NCBI GenBank assembly: GCA_016760335.1
Contig: CM028674.1
Span: forward strand, 10,062,001 to 10,126,000
Source of the DNA: Gastrodia elata
Taxonomy: Eukaryota; Streptophyta; Magnoliopsida; Asparagales; Orchidaceae
DNA: 64,000 bases
Reading direction: 5' to 3'
This document shows, piece after piece, positions 37,701 to 47,085 of the stretch. The translations under genes were made by a program, and so were the position numbers. The notes under the pieces were generated by a model. The model was given only the letters and a program-made list of their open reading frames with translations, ran no database searches and was not told where the DNA came from. Every line of letters starts with the position of its first letter. Positions within the stretch are counted from its first letter, which is position 1.

Positions 37701-39181
37701 AATTTTGTGAAGAAAAAAAAAGAAGAACATTTGAAAGATGACAACATACTATCATTTTTTTTAAGATTTGAGGGCTAGGTACCCAGTTGCATTCCAAGAA
37801 GTATATATATATGATAAAAGTACTATGTTTAGTAAGTAAACAGCAAGCAAATTGCACCAAAATATGGATACAATCTACAATATTCAAAGACATAATAATA
37901 AGGAAGACACTGATCGTTATTTAAAAATATTAGTGCTGAAAATTGCTAATGAAAACATAAATCATAGTAATTCTATCATATAATTGACCCATATCCCCAA
38001 CCAGTCAACTCTTTTCCAGCAATATATTCAGTTAACCCAACTCTATGCTGAAAATTACTATTTTGATTCCGTGTACTATCAATTTCTATAAATGCAGTTG
38101 TGCAATAATGGGAAACACGAAGAAAATACACTTTCTTGCAACTTCATTCTCGATCGCTCACAGCTGCGTTTTCCATTTTTCTCTGCTGCTCGATGTTTTC
38201 TTACAACCACTGCCTGATCTCACCTTACCATGGTATCAGAGCTGGTTTGCCTCCCTTCTCCAGCGACGTCAAGCCTTCCTTCTGCACCACTTAAAGCCAA
38301 CGATGGTTGTGTTGATGAAGCACAGATTCATATCCAATGCGTCTCGGCGTCTCGGCGACCCCTTCCGTGCGTCTCGGCAACTCTTCCAACCTCTGTGAAG
38401 GCAACGAAGCAACCCTTCCGTGCGTCTCGGTAAAGACAGCTCGGTGTCGACTGCAGGCAAGGCTCGGCGTCGATTCTCCAAGTCGCGCGCGAAGTACCCT
38501 ACCTCTCCCGCGATAGATTAGCGTGATGTTATCTGAATGTCGGTTGATTTTCGACTAACATTCAGATAACATCATGCAATGGCATTTTTGTAATTTTTGA
38601 GATATCATTACTCAAATGACATCAAACCAAAAAGCTACTTTCTTATGAACGTTTTAAATAACATCACATAACACTCAATAACATCAAACCAAACAGCCCC
38701 TAAGTGTAATTGTCTGCCCTCAAGTAATCTAAAAAATTCCCATTTTATGCATTTTGACTAGTTCTGCGAGCGCAGAGATGCCTCCTAACTCGCCTCCCTT
38801 CGATTCTGCAGGCCCGCAGAGATCGTGGAATCGAAGACCGAGCACAGCGAAGACGACGTCTCCGACGAATCCCACCGTCGAGGCTGCTTTCCAATCGAGA
38901 CAGACGGTTCGGATCCCCCCGCTTCTTTTCTAGGGCTCCGCCGCGACCTGGAATCCATCGTCGAACGTGAATTCGCCGGCGGCTTCAGCAGCTTCATGGA
39001 ATCGACGGAGAGAATGGCACATGAGTTCCTCAGCTCTTTCGGCCTTCCTTCTATCACGCACAGGAACGGCCTACCGCCCTTCGAACAGCGGCGTCCTGCC
39101 GCCGCTAGTCGGCAGCACGGAGAGGAGACTGCTGCCGGCCCTTATGCCGATTTATCGAATGTTGAGATCAGAGACGTATAA
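16589..39181 (+). CDS. Mal d 1/fra a 1-associated-protein-like gene, two exons, 22-kb intron
   Basis: Exons are 16589-16782 and 38812-39181, joined across an intron of about 22,029 bases (GT at 16783, AG ending at 38811). The join is in frame: AG from exon 1 plus G from exon 2 makes Arg, giving CAGRPAEIVESKTEHSEDDVSDE-type sequence across the junction. The product is 187 aa. Exon 1 carries the family's Cys-rich block (RCSTKRIVKSSCRTEEDEPG, then RFVRKCEKKEQLLRQC, about residues 27-62). Exon 2 carries the acidic EDDVSDE stretch, a SFLGLRRDLESIVEREFAGG helix region and the C-terminal LSNVEIRDV. From memory this matches the small plant family named after Mal d 1- or fra a 1-associated protein; its biochemical role is not established. 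The ATG at 16589 is the first in frame. The 5' side abuts a truncated LTR about 100 bases upstream, so the promoter may lie in transposon-derived DNA. There is no signal peptide or membrane segment. The exon pairing is inferred from phase and family order, not from a transcript. Confidence 0.82.
16950..17190. repeat. MITE-like sequence with GGGATTAC motifs in the 22-kb intron
   Basis: GGATTAC/GTAATCC-type motifs recur near both edges, and a 22-bp unit TAATCCCCTGGAATGGAAGC is tandemly doubled at about 17142-17186. No exact terminal repeat or target duplication could be fixed. Confidence 0.4.
17508..20474 (+). mobile_element. Solo LTR with perfect TTTCT target duplication
   Basis: It begins TGTGATGACCCAGTG and ends TTTGTTACG (a decayed TTACA), with TTTCT at 17503-17507 and 20475-20479. 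It is 2967 bp with no coding domains. The box TAAAGTCTAAGTACA is near 17977. A GC-richer 3' third (about 19720-20330) gives small spurious ORFs on both strands. It is highly similar to the copy at 31157-33377. Confidence 0.85.
20480..20850. repeat. Short tandem duplication, DNA-transposon-like
   Basis: Two copies of a block of about 115 bases carry ATTTCAG(C/T)GATAATTCCATACA and GATGATGGATGTGGAGTC, ending ATAATCCGGGTTACCAAACA. They are followed by related GTGGGATTACCAAAC and GTGGGATCATAGG pieces. The style is that of small non-autonomous DNA transposons; boundaries are uncertain. Confidence 0.45.
20851..22654. other. AT-rich intron DNA, nothing recognised
   Basis: No gene, RNA or transposon could be recognised. 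A 103-codon open frame at 22060-22371 is hydrophobic, low in complexity and without a known domain, and is most likely chance. Confidence 0.6.
22655..23532 (+). mobile_element. RTE-type LINE remnant
   Basis: Broken frames read IGLHQDYALNPYLFMLVVDVLT, as in the reverse transcriptase region before the catalytic FADD box. Further on come ERLKYIS and a GHTQKD...VRHPRWFEH-like C-terminal region typical of plant RTE LINEs. It ends in a short (TTG)n tail at about 23519-23532. It has many stops and frameshifts and is 5'-truncated. Confidence 0.75.
23533..24700. other. Intron DNA without recognised features
   Basis: AT-rich sequence with a poly(T) run near 24120. I see no domain, RNA or clear repeat. 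Confidence 0.5.
24870..25290 (+). mobile_element. Ty1/copia reverse transcriptase-RNase H remnant
   Basis: Broken frames resemble the copia segment LQYL...SQCM...LKHAPTHSITIF followed by LSAYNDAGCDYYVDSIKASK, QSTIA and DEYKVIAYIASE, which is the end of RT and the start of RNase H. The acidic and structural residues are partly lost. No LTR could be tied to it. Confidence 0.65.
25348..25929 (+). mobile_element. 5' LTR of a Ty1/copia element
   Basis: It ends ATCCCAAAA just before TGGTATCAG (25932), a tRNA-Met-type primer binding site. It resembles the LTR at 46933-47453, with GTGCTTGCATGTGATT and TTCTCC...CTGAAATC-type blocks in the same order. The left limit is approximate and is set just before the GC-rich block. 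Confidence 0.6.
25378..25530. repeat. GC-rich tandem repeat of about 42 bp in the copia LTR
   Basis: Three to four copies of a unit beginning AGGCGCCACGGCACGCCGCA and continuing GCGCCGAGGCGTTTGACAG lie in otherwise AT-rich DNA. Confidence 0.8.
25829..27384 (+). repeat. Tandem duplication of LTR end, primer site and gag (778-bp period)
   Basis: The block from the 3' part of the LTR through the primer binding site and into gag occurs twice, at about 25829-26606 and 26607-27384. The two primer-site motifs are at 25932 and 26710. The break lies in gag after HGKDAL. Copies differ by scattered substitutions, so the event is not very recent. Confidence 0.8.
25930..27930 (+). pseudogene. Ty1/copia gag and protease remnant
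   Basis: Frames include two copies of the copia gag domain (SVENRLHMKMRLYRFQMRR, then HLKKFTKLFTVLLNLDETVEDKD and NSLPYEFKNFTMTLIHGKDAL). These are followed by a degraded zinc-knuckle region and a protease start, WIMDTDITYHIC...GNDVTCQIAGVGSV. Frameshifts and stops break it. The protease has DTD where copia proteases normally have DSG or DTG. It is cut at about 27930 by a LINE. Confidence 0.8.
27930..29065 (+). mobile_element. RTE-type LINE remnant inserted at the copia protease
   Basis: Broken frames read GHNLKYWEEVIEHN, LKKAYENIPRYVLM, IGLHQVFAL, WMSGVYTRKNLMKNELIRIK and VADPTW, in the order of an RTE reverse transcriptase and C-terminal region. It is 5'-truncated and non-functional. The first residues are fused in frame to the copia protease frame (27618-27950). 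Confidence 0.75.
29066..31156. other. Intron DNA with minor repeats
   Basis: A small direct repeat containing AACGATCAACTATT sits at about 29160-29310. A (CAA)n run followed by CCTAGTAAAGTGGGATGC at 30787-30825 looks like the reverse-complemented tail of an RTE LINE. A stretch at about 30150-30235 resembles 35980-36050 (GATAGCTA...TATAAGCT...TTAGACATG). No gene was recognised. Confidence 0.5.
31157..33377 (+). mobile_element. Solo LTR with CTAGA/TTAGA target duplication
   Basis: It begins TGTGATGACCCAGTG and ends GGGGTTGTTACA, with CTAGA before and TTAGA after. It aligns along its length with the LTR at 17508-20474, but lacks the block matching about 17,800-18,535 of that copy (join near 31,452). 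It has no coding domains; the small ORFs near 32.6-32.8 kb are chance frames in its GC-richer third. Confidence 0.82.
33378..34609. other. AT-rich intron DNA, nothing recognised
   Basis: No gene, RNA or transposon could be supported. Confidence 0.5.
34610..35692. mobile_element. PIF/Harbinger-like non-autonomous DNA transposon, copy 1
   Basis: The ends are GGGGCTGTTTGGTTC and AACCAAACAGCCCC (with an added AGCCCC), flanked by TAA on both sides. An internal copy of the end motif lies at about 34672. Subterminal inverted repeats with TCAGATA...ACATTCAGATA occur at the right. The interior (35130-35460) is GC-rich and unrelated to copy 2. Overlapping ORFs there look like captured or filler DNA, not a transposase. 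Confidence 0.65.
35693..37483. other. AT-rich intron DNA
   Basis: No gene was recognised. A stretch at about 35,910-36,060 resembles 30,080-30,240, so part of it may be an old local duplicate or a shared repeat. Confidence 0.45.
37484..38700. mobile_element. PIF/Harbinger-like non-autonomous DNA transposon, copy 2
   Basis: It has the same termini and subterminal sequence as copy 1, flanked by CAA and TAA (one mismatch). The outer 200 bases on the left and the outer 220 on the right align with copy 1. The interior (about 38040-38490) is a different GC-rich sequence with GCGTCTCGGC repeats and several chance ORFs. There is no transposase. The right end is 111 bases from exon 2 of the host gene. 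Confidence 0.65.
38812..39181 (+). CDS. Exon 2 (last exon) of the fra a 1-associated-protein-like gene
   Basis: This exon follows the acceptor TTCTGCAG and is open for 370 nt to TAA at 39179-39181. No ATG opens the frame, and the upstream frame is closed at 38786-38788, so it must be a downstream exon. It encodes the acidic EDDVSDE region, a segment with GLRRDLESIVEREF, FMESTERMAHEFLSSFGLP, and the end motif LSNVEIRDV, in the order expected for the family's C-terminal half. A Harbinger-like element ends only 111 bases upstream, at 38700, and the exon is not disturbed by it. Confidence 0.85.
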
Positions 39182-39290
39182 TAGCAGCAAGTAATCTCCT
39201 GCTGTTATAATCCCTCTTGTGAAAATTGGGTGTCATGCTAGTAATTATGATAAAATACACAGGATTTATGTGTCATTTTTATTTTGGCTT

Positions 39291-39490
39291 TTTATTTTTG
39301 AAAAATGATATTCTTATACAAGAATATATACTAAAAAGTATTTAGGACTAATAAATTTTTTTTTTTAATTTTTGTATATAAGTTTCACAAAAAAATTTAT
39401 TCAACAAGTAATTTACTTACACATTAAATTGGTATGTTATTTATATATTTTGGTGTATATTAATGTGTAAGTGTAATAATATTTTTTATT
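39291..39490 (+). repeat. MITE family copy 1
   Basis: It shares ACAAGAATATATA, a poly(T) tract, TATATAAGTTTCACAAAAAAA, TTCAACAAGTAATTTACTTA and TTATATATTTTGGTGTAT with three other copies in the window. It is non-coding. Confidence 0.6.
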
Positions 39491-39501
39491 TTTTTTGTGT
39501 T

Positions 39502-39534
<33 letters not shown>

Positions 39535-40084
39535 CTTTATAAGTATAATAAAGTGATACATAAAAATATATTTTTGTAAATGAAAATTCTAATCCTCTTT
39601 TTTTATATATGAAAATATTAAATAGTTCTCAAATAACTAAAAATAATTTGTGAATTATTTTGTGTTTATGTATATATATGTATGAATATATATTGATATA
39701 TTTTAACTAAATAAATTAGATATATATTGAATATTTAGAAAGACATTGAGTGAAATTCACTTTGAATAAAAATATAAATTATAATAAATGATTTAGCAAC
39801 TATAATTTCAATTAAATGTTTTTGAGATCTAATATTAGAAGCTCAAAATCATAAAGGTTCATTCTAATTGTGAGGAGATTTGTAGGCTGAAATTTTAAAA
39901 TTTAAAAGAACTCTGATACACTTCCTTAAAAAACGCGGTTTTAAAAAAATTAAACTAATTAATACTGGGTTTAAGATTGTACGAAGTGTTAAAGGTTTTC
40001 AAATAAAATATTTAGAATATTTTTTTATTTATATATATATATATAAGAAAAATATTATTTAACTTTATATTTAAATTTAAGATT

Positions 40085-40262
40085 AATTTTTTTAAAAATA
40101 TATTATGCTTATATAAGAATATATATCAAATAATATTCAGTACTAAAATTTTTTTTTTTTTCATTTTTATATATAGTTTCTGTAAAAAAATGTATTCAAA
40201 TAATAATTTATTTAAATATTAAATTGATATATTATCTATATATTTTTAATGTATAAAAAAAT
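40085..40262 (+). repeat. MITE family copy 2
   Basis: The same block order as the copy at 39291, more diverged. It lies about 670 bases upstream of the CDPK start and could affect its promoter. Confidence 0.55.
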
Positions 40263-40699
40263 ATTTTTTTTTTAAAAATTGAACTCATATAATCATAGTT
40301 AACGTGCGTCGACACAGAAAGTCACCATCCTTTTTGCTGGCGGCTATTAAGAACGAGGAAATTCAACGGCGATAATAATGACATATTTTTAATCCAATTG
40401 CGGATTAAATAATTAACAGTTTACCGAAACTGTTGTTAAAAGAATTAGAAAAATGTTATTTGGCGTGAAAATTTTTTAAAAATCTAAAAATAATGTAAAA
40501 TTTAAACATTTAATTTATCATGAAATTAAAACAAATATTAATAATTAAATCACAACACTAAGATGATTCCACAGTTGCGACTCATTTCGATCTCAAAGCT
40601 TCCCAAAAAAATTATCAAATTCCTTTTTCTTTTTCTTGTTCTTTCTCTTCCAAAGATTCAGTAAGCGCGTTTGGAGTGCCGCCTCATTTTAAAATGACC

Positions 40700-40927
40700 G
40701 TTATGCCCATTTCTTTCTTCCTTTCACTATTTCTTTCCTCTTCAATAGCCTAGGGTTTCTTCGCAGGTCGTTTCTCAGAGAAAAGTTCCCTTGTTGCTTC
40801 CAGTTCCGCTTCGCTTCCTTGGAATTCTCTTGGTTTTCTAAATAAAGTCCCGATCTTTGTAATCCTCTCTGTGGATGGCTAGAGTTAGAGGAGGAAGGGT
40901 TGCTGAAAAGCCAGAGGCTTGACGCTG
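40700..40927 (+). promoter_or_regulatory. CDPK 5' leader and pyrimidine-rich patch
   Basis: A CT-rich tract at about 40709-40747 is followed by a presumed 5' leader. Pyrimidine patches are common near plant transcription starts. I see no clear TATA box, so the start site is not fixed. An upstream ATG at 40874, before the CPK start, opens a short frame and could be a small upstream ORF. Confidence 0.25.
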
Positions 40928-43900
40928 ATGGGGAATACTTGTATTGGCCCGAGCTTTTCTAAAAATGGCATCTTGCACACCTTTTCAGCAAGTTTATGGA
41001 GAACTCAAAGTAAAGACACCGGAAAGGAGCTCTCCGCTAAGCCAGATGCTGATGCCCCCCTCAATCCATTCCAAACCAGCCCGCCTGAGCCCCTTAAAAT
41101 CCCAGAAATAGTGGAGGTGAAGCCTTTGTATGACCAATCTCCCCAAAATTCACCGCCAAAGAAGGCCAGATATGTGAAGAGAGTATCAAGTGCTGGCCTT
41201 CTGGCTGGCTCTGTATTGAGGAGGAAAACTGCAAACTTGAAGGATGTCTACAGCTTAGGCCGCAAACTCGGCCAAGGTCAGTTTGGTACCACATACTTGT
41301 GTGTGGAGAAAGCCACTGGGAAAGAGTATGCTTGCAAATCCATTGCTAAGAGGAAGCTGATCTCTAAGGAAGATGTGGAGGATGTGAGGAGGGAGATCCA
41401 GATAATGCATCACATGGCTGGAAATCCGAACATTATTTCAATCAAAGGAGCTTATGAAGATGCAGTGGCTGTTCATGTTGTGATGGAGCTGTGTGCTGGG
41501 GGCGAGTTGTTCGATAGGATTGTCCAAAAGGGTCATTATACTGAGAGAAAGGCTGCTGAGCTTGCTAGAGTGATTGCAAGTGTTGTGGACTCATGCCATT
41601 CTTTGGGGGTTATGCACCGGGATCTCAAACCTGAGAATTTTCTCTTTGTCAGCCAGTCTGAGGAGGCGCTTCTCAAGACGATCGACTTTGGGCTTTCAGT
41701 ATTCTTTAGTCCTGGTAATACCTTATTCGCTTAGATCTGTTGGCTTTTTTTTATTGTTTCAGCATATAAGAAGGCTATGTTCAGTAGGAAGCTTGATTTT
41801 GTTTTTTTTTTGTTTTTTAATTTGGAATTTAACTTGTGTACATGTCCTGGCTGTATCAATTATCACAATCACTAAATTTATTCAGGATATTGCATAATAA
41901 CAGTTGACATAGAAATAGTTTACTTTTAAAAAGTAACACTCAACTATTAAATTAGGCAACAAATCTATTAGCATTGTTATCCATGTGGATATTTTGAATA
42001 GTTATGTTGATTTAAAAAATTCTTAATTAAATATAGTAGTTTATAACTAGATCTCCATAAAACTGTTGCAGATAGACACTTATTTAAAAGTGATCTGAAT
42101 GATTTTTCCACTGTTTTTGAATAGGAATGCTCTATCTATAATGATAATTACCCTAAATTCTTACAATATTTGCTTTATAGTATAAAAACATTGGTGTATT
42201 TTAAAATCAAACCATATGGTTTACCAAATATATTAGAGCATATAAGTAGGAATCATTTTTAGACAAAGTTCAGAGTCTTGTAAAATGTTTCTAATCATTT
42301 GTATGAATTCGTGTTAAGCAGTTATAATTTAAATGACTATGGAATCACACTCAAAAGAAATCATTTATATTTATTATAGGTATAATGGGTATGCTTTTGT
42401 TTATTTGATGTCTTAGCTGTAATGACTTTGCCATATGATTGTTTTGCTTCTTTAAATGTGTTGAAATTGATTCATTTGTTATGTTTTAGCACAAGTTAAT
42501 ATGAATATCCATTGTATCTTTCCCACTTGAGTTTTCCTTTTATTTCAAATTTTGATCTTTTTGTATGTTGATTCTTGTGTTAGAAAATTCAAACCTTAAA
42601 TGTGCTTTCACACTTGTTTGTTCAAACTTTCTTGTTTTATCATTGTGCAATTATTTATTGGCAGTTATTCATTTCAGGGGAAACTTTTACCGATATAGTT
42701 GGTAGCCCGTATTATGTAGCACCGGAAGTATTGAGAAAGAGGTATGGTCCAGAGGCGGATGTTTGGAGTGCCGGGGTCATAATTTACATCCTTCTTAGCG
42801 GCTCTCCTCCTTTTTGGGCAGGTTCTAACTGACCTTTAACTTCATTTTCATAGTACTCGTACAAGTTTGGTTTCCCTTCTTTTACCTCTGGTGCTCAAGT
42901 TTATGTATTTTGTTTTGTCATTGCCTAGAAAATGAGCAAGGAATCTTTGAAGAGGTTTTGCGTGGTGGGCTTGACTTTGAGTCTGATCCATGGCCCAGCA
43001 TTTCTGATAGCGCTAAAGATCTTGTAAAAAAAATGCTTGCGAGAGATCCACAAAAGAGATTGAAAGCTCGCGAAGTTTTATGTGAGTTTTCAATATAAGC
43101 TTTTTGTAAATTTACTTGCTATTTATTATTTTATAATTTTTATTTTTGAAATATTACCAACTACATTTAGTGATGTTGTAGTGGGAAGTAGAGAAACTTT
43201 ATGATCCCAAGCTAACTGTTTTAAGAACTGTTTGTATGAGTTAGGCAGTGTAGTAGTATGTTTTTTTATTTTGTTGCTTCTTTTTTCTTTGCTAGGAAAT
43301 AGAGGATGATAGAGTATATAATGATTCTAGAATGCTCATGATCAAATTCAATCTTTGCACAGCTTCTAATTGTGATATATCTATCTATCTATATATATAT
43401 ATATATATAGACACACACACACACCCTTACATACATATATATAAGGCTTGAAGCTTTCACCTGATTTTGTTTTGCAGGTCATCCATGGGTGCAAGCTGAA
43501 GGTGTGGCTTCTGACAAGCCTTTAAATTCTGCAGTTCTAACTCGCTTGAAGCAATTCTCTGCAATGAACAAGCTCAAAAAGATGGCTCTCAGGGTAAGCT
43601 CTTAATAAGCCTGAAAGCACTTATCAGCAGACTTTTCATAGTTCTTGATTTAATTTACTCTACTTCATAACAGCCAAAACATTTCAATTTATATTTTTTG
43701 TGCCCTTTCTTTTTCTTTGGCACTAAATATTTTATCTGCCTCATTATTATAACTTCAAGCTAACATGCTTTGCTTGCATATCATACTTTTACAGCCTTGA
43801 ATCTTGTAGCTTCAGTCTATGGATCAATCCAATGCGTGTCTGACTATAGTAAAATTTTTACATTTTAGTAACTGCAGTTGAGATTGGATCCTGCTATTTA

Positions 43901-46413
43901 TGTTAATTATTTGCATTCTTTTTTAACATTGTGAATCTAGATATTGGGAGAAGTTTTTTTTTTAATGTTTGCAGTAGTTTTTTGAATTTCTTAGCTCTCT
44001 TCATATAGGTCATTGCAGAAAGCCTGTCTGAGGATGAAATTGCTGGCCTTAAACAAATGTTTCAAATGATAGATGCCGACAACAGCGGACAGATAACTTT
44101 TGAAGAGCTCAAATTTGGATTAGAAAGGGTGGGTGCAAATCTCATGGAGTCAGAGATCTCTGCTCTCATGCAAGCGGTGAGTCTCAGCGTGAAACTTTCT
44201 TGCATTTTTTTCTGAAGATTTGATGCAATTATGAATGGGGGTGTAAATGGGATAGGCTGTTCTTGTGCTCATAATTATAAAGTTATCATCTAGCCAAACA
44301 CAATCAATAAGATATTGTTCGTGCTTGTCTTTTGTTAAATTATTGTGCTTGTTATCGAGTTGTAGTTTGAGGCATGTGAAAATAGTTTGGTAATATATCA
44401 CATAATTGGAGTAGATAGTGTTGTAAAAATTGCTATAGTTCACAAGCTTACACTTTTAGTACATCTAGCCTAATTTTGTATCAACTCTGGTTAATTTCTC
44501 TCTACCAGTGGTATCAGAGTTAATAATTTGCATGGAATGAAATATTTATGTGATTTGTATCTCCGTTAGATTTTAGTGTAGTGTTGAGGAAGGATTAAGA
44601 GTTTGTGACTTCCATAATGCGCCATAATTTGATGGCATTAAAATTTCCTTGTTTGAAGTGAGTGATGATTGATTTAGGGGAGATGTGTAGAGAGCTATTC
44701 GAGGGGGAATTACTTGTACATTGAAGATGTCTACCCTCGATTGTGTGTATTAGAGTGAGTTTATTATATATGAAAACATTAGCCATGTTATATATTTATA
44801 TGAGCAATGGCATAACGAGACAAACAAGCAAGAAAACTAAAGAGAAAATGAAAAATGGCATGGATTTGTAGTGGTTCAGTTCTATTGAGAACCTGTGCCC
44901 ACTTTTGAGGATGTTATGTATTTGGATTTTCACTACATGGAAAGTTTATTATTACAAATTAGTGGAAGTTGTTTAGGCTTTGTACTCTAAGACTATTTGC
45001 AATGAACGAGAAAAGCATTAAGTACGGTGATCCTTGAGTCTTGATTAGTCGGTCTAAGGATTTGTCTGTCTTCCATGAGTATCACTAGCAGGAAGCTAGG
45101 ATGAAGGATTGAAGAAAAGTATTTTTCTATTCAAAGAGGGGGTATTTATCCTATAGAAAAAGTATTTTTCTATCAATGAACTCGAATTATTTTGACTCAA
45201 TTATTCGATTTCGAGCCAATTCAAAAAAATAAAAATAAATATATATATATAGAGCTGAATGGAGGGAATTAAAACCCATGACTTCTCGTTCATAAATTAT
45301 AACACGAACCAATTCAGCTAGACACTTGGCTTTAGATAAAGAAGCTTGCAAAATATTTTATTATTAATTTTGAAGCATGCTAAAAAAATAACATAAAAAA
45401 AATTATGGATGAGAAGATTTTAACCAATGACCTATCAATTATATATTTCTCCTCAAACCAATTGAGCCCAAGTCATAATTTGATTATAAATGCATAATAT
45501 ATACATTTATTATAACTTTCGAGTTGATTCGAATTATAAATCGAGCAAGTTGAGCCGGCACTCAACTCATGCCACATCTCAACCTTTTGATTTGGAGTCG
45601 AGTCAAAATTTGAGCAAGTTTCGAATAAAATTGTCAGCTCTAGCTATAGAGTAATGCCAGCCTGACAGGCAGTAGTAGATCACTCAGCCAGATGCTATCA
45701 CAGGGCGCCTTTTGATATGAGTGAGTTGGACCTGCAGTGACTTTTATAACAACTGTGCTGAGCTCTTATATGAGATGAGGATTGTTAAGATATGTGAGAG
45801 GTTTATTCACACATTATGTAATTTGTATAAACAGTGTTGCAGGACTGCTAATAGTTACTTCACACTTACAATCTAAAGGTTCTGAGAAAGTTTACCCGTT
45901 GATCATTGTTCAAACTTGCCCATATAAGATTGTGAAAAAAGATTTGCTCAAACTACGCTGTACCTCATTGGATATAACTCGAATTCGCTCTTGCAGGCTG
46001 ATGTGGACAACAGCGGCACCATCGATTATGGCGAGTTCATAGCTGCAACAATACATCTGAACAAGCTGGAGAGGGAGGAGCACTTATTCGCGGCTTTTTC
46101 GTATTTTGACAAGGACGGCAGCGGCTTCATAACGCCGGACGAGCTGCAGCTTGCTTGCGAAGAATTCGGCATGGAAGGAATCAGGCTCCAGGATATAATC
46201 CAAGAGGTTGATCGAGATAATGTAAGCCAAAATTCTTGATCAAAACCGTTTCATCTTTGGGGACTTATTTCTTTTTTATATTTTTTGCAGGATGGTCGGA
46301 TTGATTACAGTGAGTTTGCAGAGATGATGAAAAACAATGCAGGGTTTGGGAAGAAAGAAGGATTGCAGAACAATTTAAGTATTGGTTTTAGAGAAGCCTT
46401 GAAGATTGGCTAG
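40928..46413 (+). CDS. Calcium-dependent protein kinase, CPK1/CPK2-like (7 exons)
   Basis: Exons: 40928-41714, 42678-42821, 42929-43081, 43478-43593, 44009-44176, 45997-46221, 46291-46413; all introns are GT-AG, with phases 1,1,1,0,0,0. The spliced length is 1716 nt, 571 aa. The start at 40928 gives MGNTCIGPS, with Gly2 for N-myristoylation and Cys5 for palmitoylation, so membrane anchoring is likely. A variable domain runs to about residue 107. The Ser/Thr kinase domain (about 108-366) has GQGQFG 115-120, Lys137, HRD 230-232, DFG 253-255 and APE 277-279. The autoinhibitory junction (about 370-402) contains QFSAMNKLKKMALRVIAE. Four EF-hand loops at 422-433, 458-469, 494-505 and 528-539 all keep the acidic ligands. 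The C-terminus SIGFREALKIG is typical of group I CDPKs. All catalytic and Ca2+-binding residues are intact, so it should be an active Ca2+-activated kinase. Confidence 0.97.
44177..45996 (+). other. CDPK intron 5 with transposon-like content
   Basis: At 1820 bases this is the largest CDPK intron. It includes TGGTATCAGAG at about 44509-44519, a primer-site-like motif that suggests an LTR-element remnant. A second stretch (45170-45650) is rich in TCGAG/CTCGA words. The splice sites on both sides are intact. Confidence 0.5.
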
Positions 46414-46932
46414 AAAAGTTGCTTTTTTTTTTTCTTTTTTTTTTTTTCTGTTCATTTGCTGCTCATTCTTTTTGGGGTAGGTTGGGATTATTAGATGTAA
46501 ATGATGGAAATGATACAGAATCTGTAATAATAATTCAGTTTGCTATATAAATATCATGAATCCGACCATTGTGCTGTGTAAATTTTGGAGCTCCAAGCGG
46601 ATGTTTAGATGATAATTCTATAAATATCAATACTGTGAGGTTCACTTCGCATATTCCGCACGGGGCGAATAGAATAGCGGTAGATATTTATATTTTGACA
46701 TCCAAATATTTCTCAAAACATTAATATGATAGAATAAAAATTATACAATATGATTAGTTAAGGTAAGGTATTCAATTATAAGAAGTTGACATTATAATTA
46801 ACTCATATTATACTTATAAAATTGAAGCACCTTTTAATGGTATTGTAGTCACAGACTAAAATAAGTTTTTTTTTTTTTTTTAATTTGTTATTAATTAAAC
46901 ATCAGTCACTGATCGTTGTTGATTGAAAACAT
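46414..46932. other. CDPK 3' region and spacer
   Basis: A T-rich tract at 46421-46450 is followed by AATAATAATTC near 46530, which could serve as a weak polyadenylation signal. Nothing else was recognised. Confidence 0.4.
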
Positions 46933-46939
46933 TGTTTGG

Positions 46940-47085
46940 AGGCGCGCCATAACGAGCTACAGCGGCCTGGCTCCCGAGAGGCGGGCGATACAACGCGTCG
47001 CAGCGGCTGACGCCCGAAAGGCGGGCGCTATAGCGCGCCGCAGCGGCTGGCACCCGAGAGACAGACGTGGGCGCTCGCGGTCCAG
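46940..47085. repeat. GC-rich repeat in the copia left LTR
   Basis: Three copies of a roughly 42-bp unit contain GGCGGGCGCTATAGCGCGCC-like sequence, GCAGCGGCTG and a CCCGAGAGGCG-type link. They are related in style to the repeat at 25378-25530. Confidence 0.75.

Larger units (their letters stand above)
39182..40699. other. Spacer between the first gene and the CDPK gene
   Basis: AT-rich, with two MITE copies listed separately and a (TA)n tract at about 39507-39533. No additional gene was seen. Confidence 0.6.

Noticed and set aside
38045..38481. Frames of 67-117 codons inside Harbinger-like copy 2
   Set aside because: Same reasons; the sequence is dominated by a GCGTCTCGG repeat.
44500..44520. 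TGGTATCAGAG in CDPK intron 5 as proof of a full retrotransposon
   Set aside because: Only the primer-site-like motif is visible; no LTR pair, gag or pol was found, so it is reported only as a hint.
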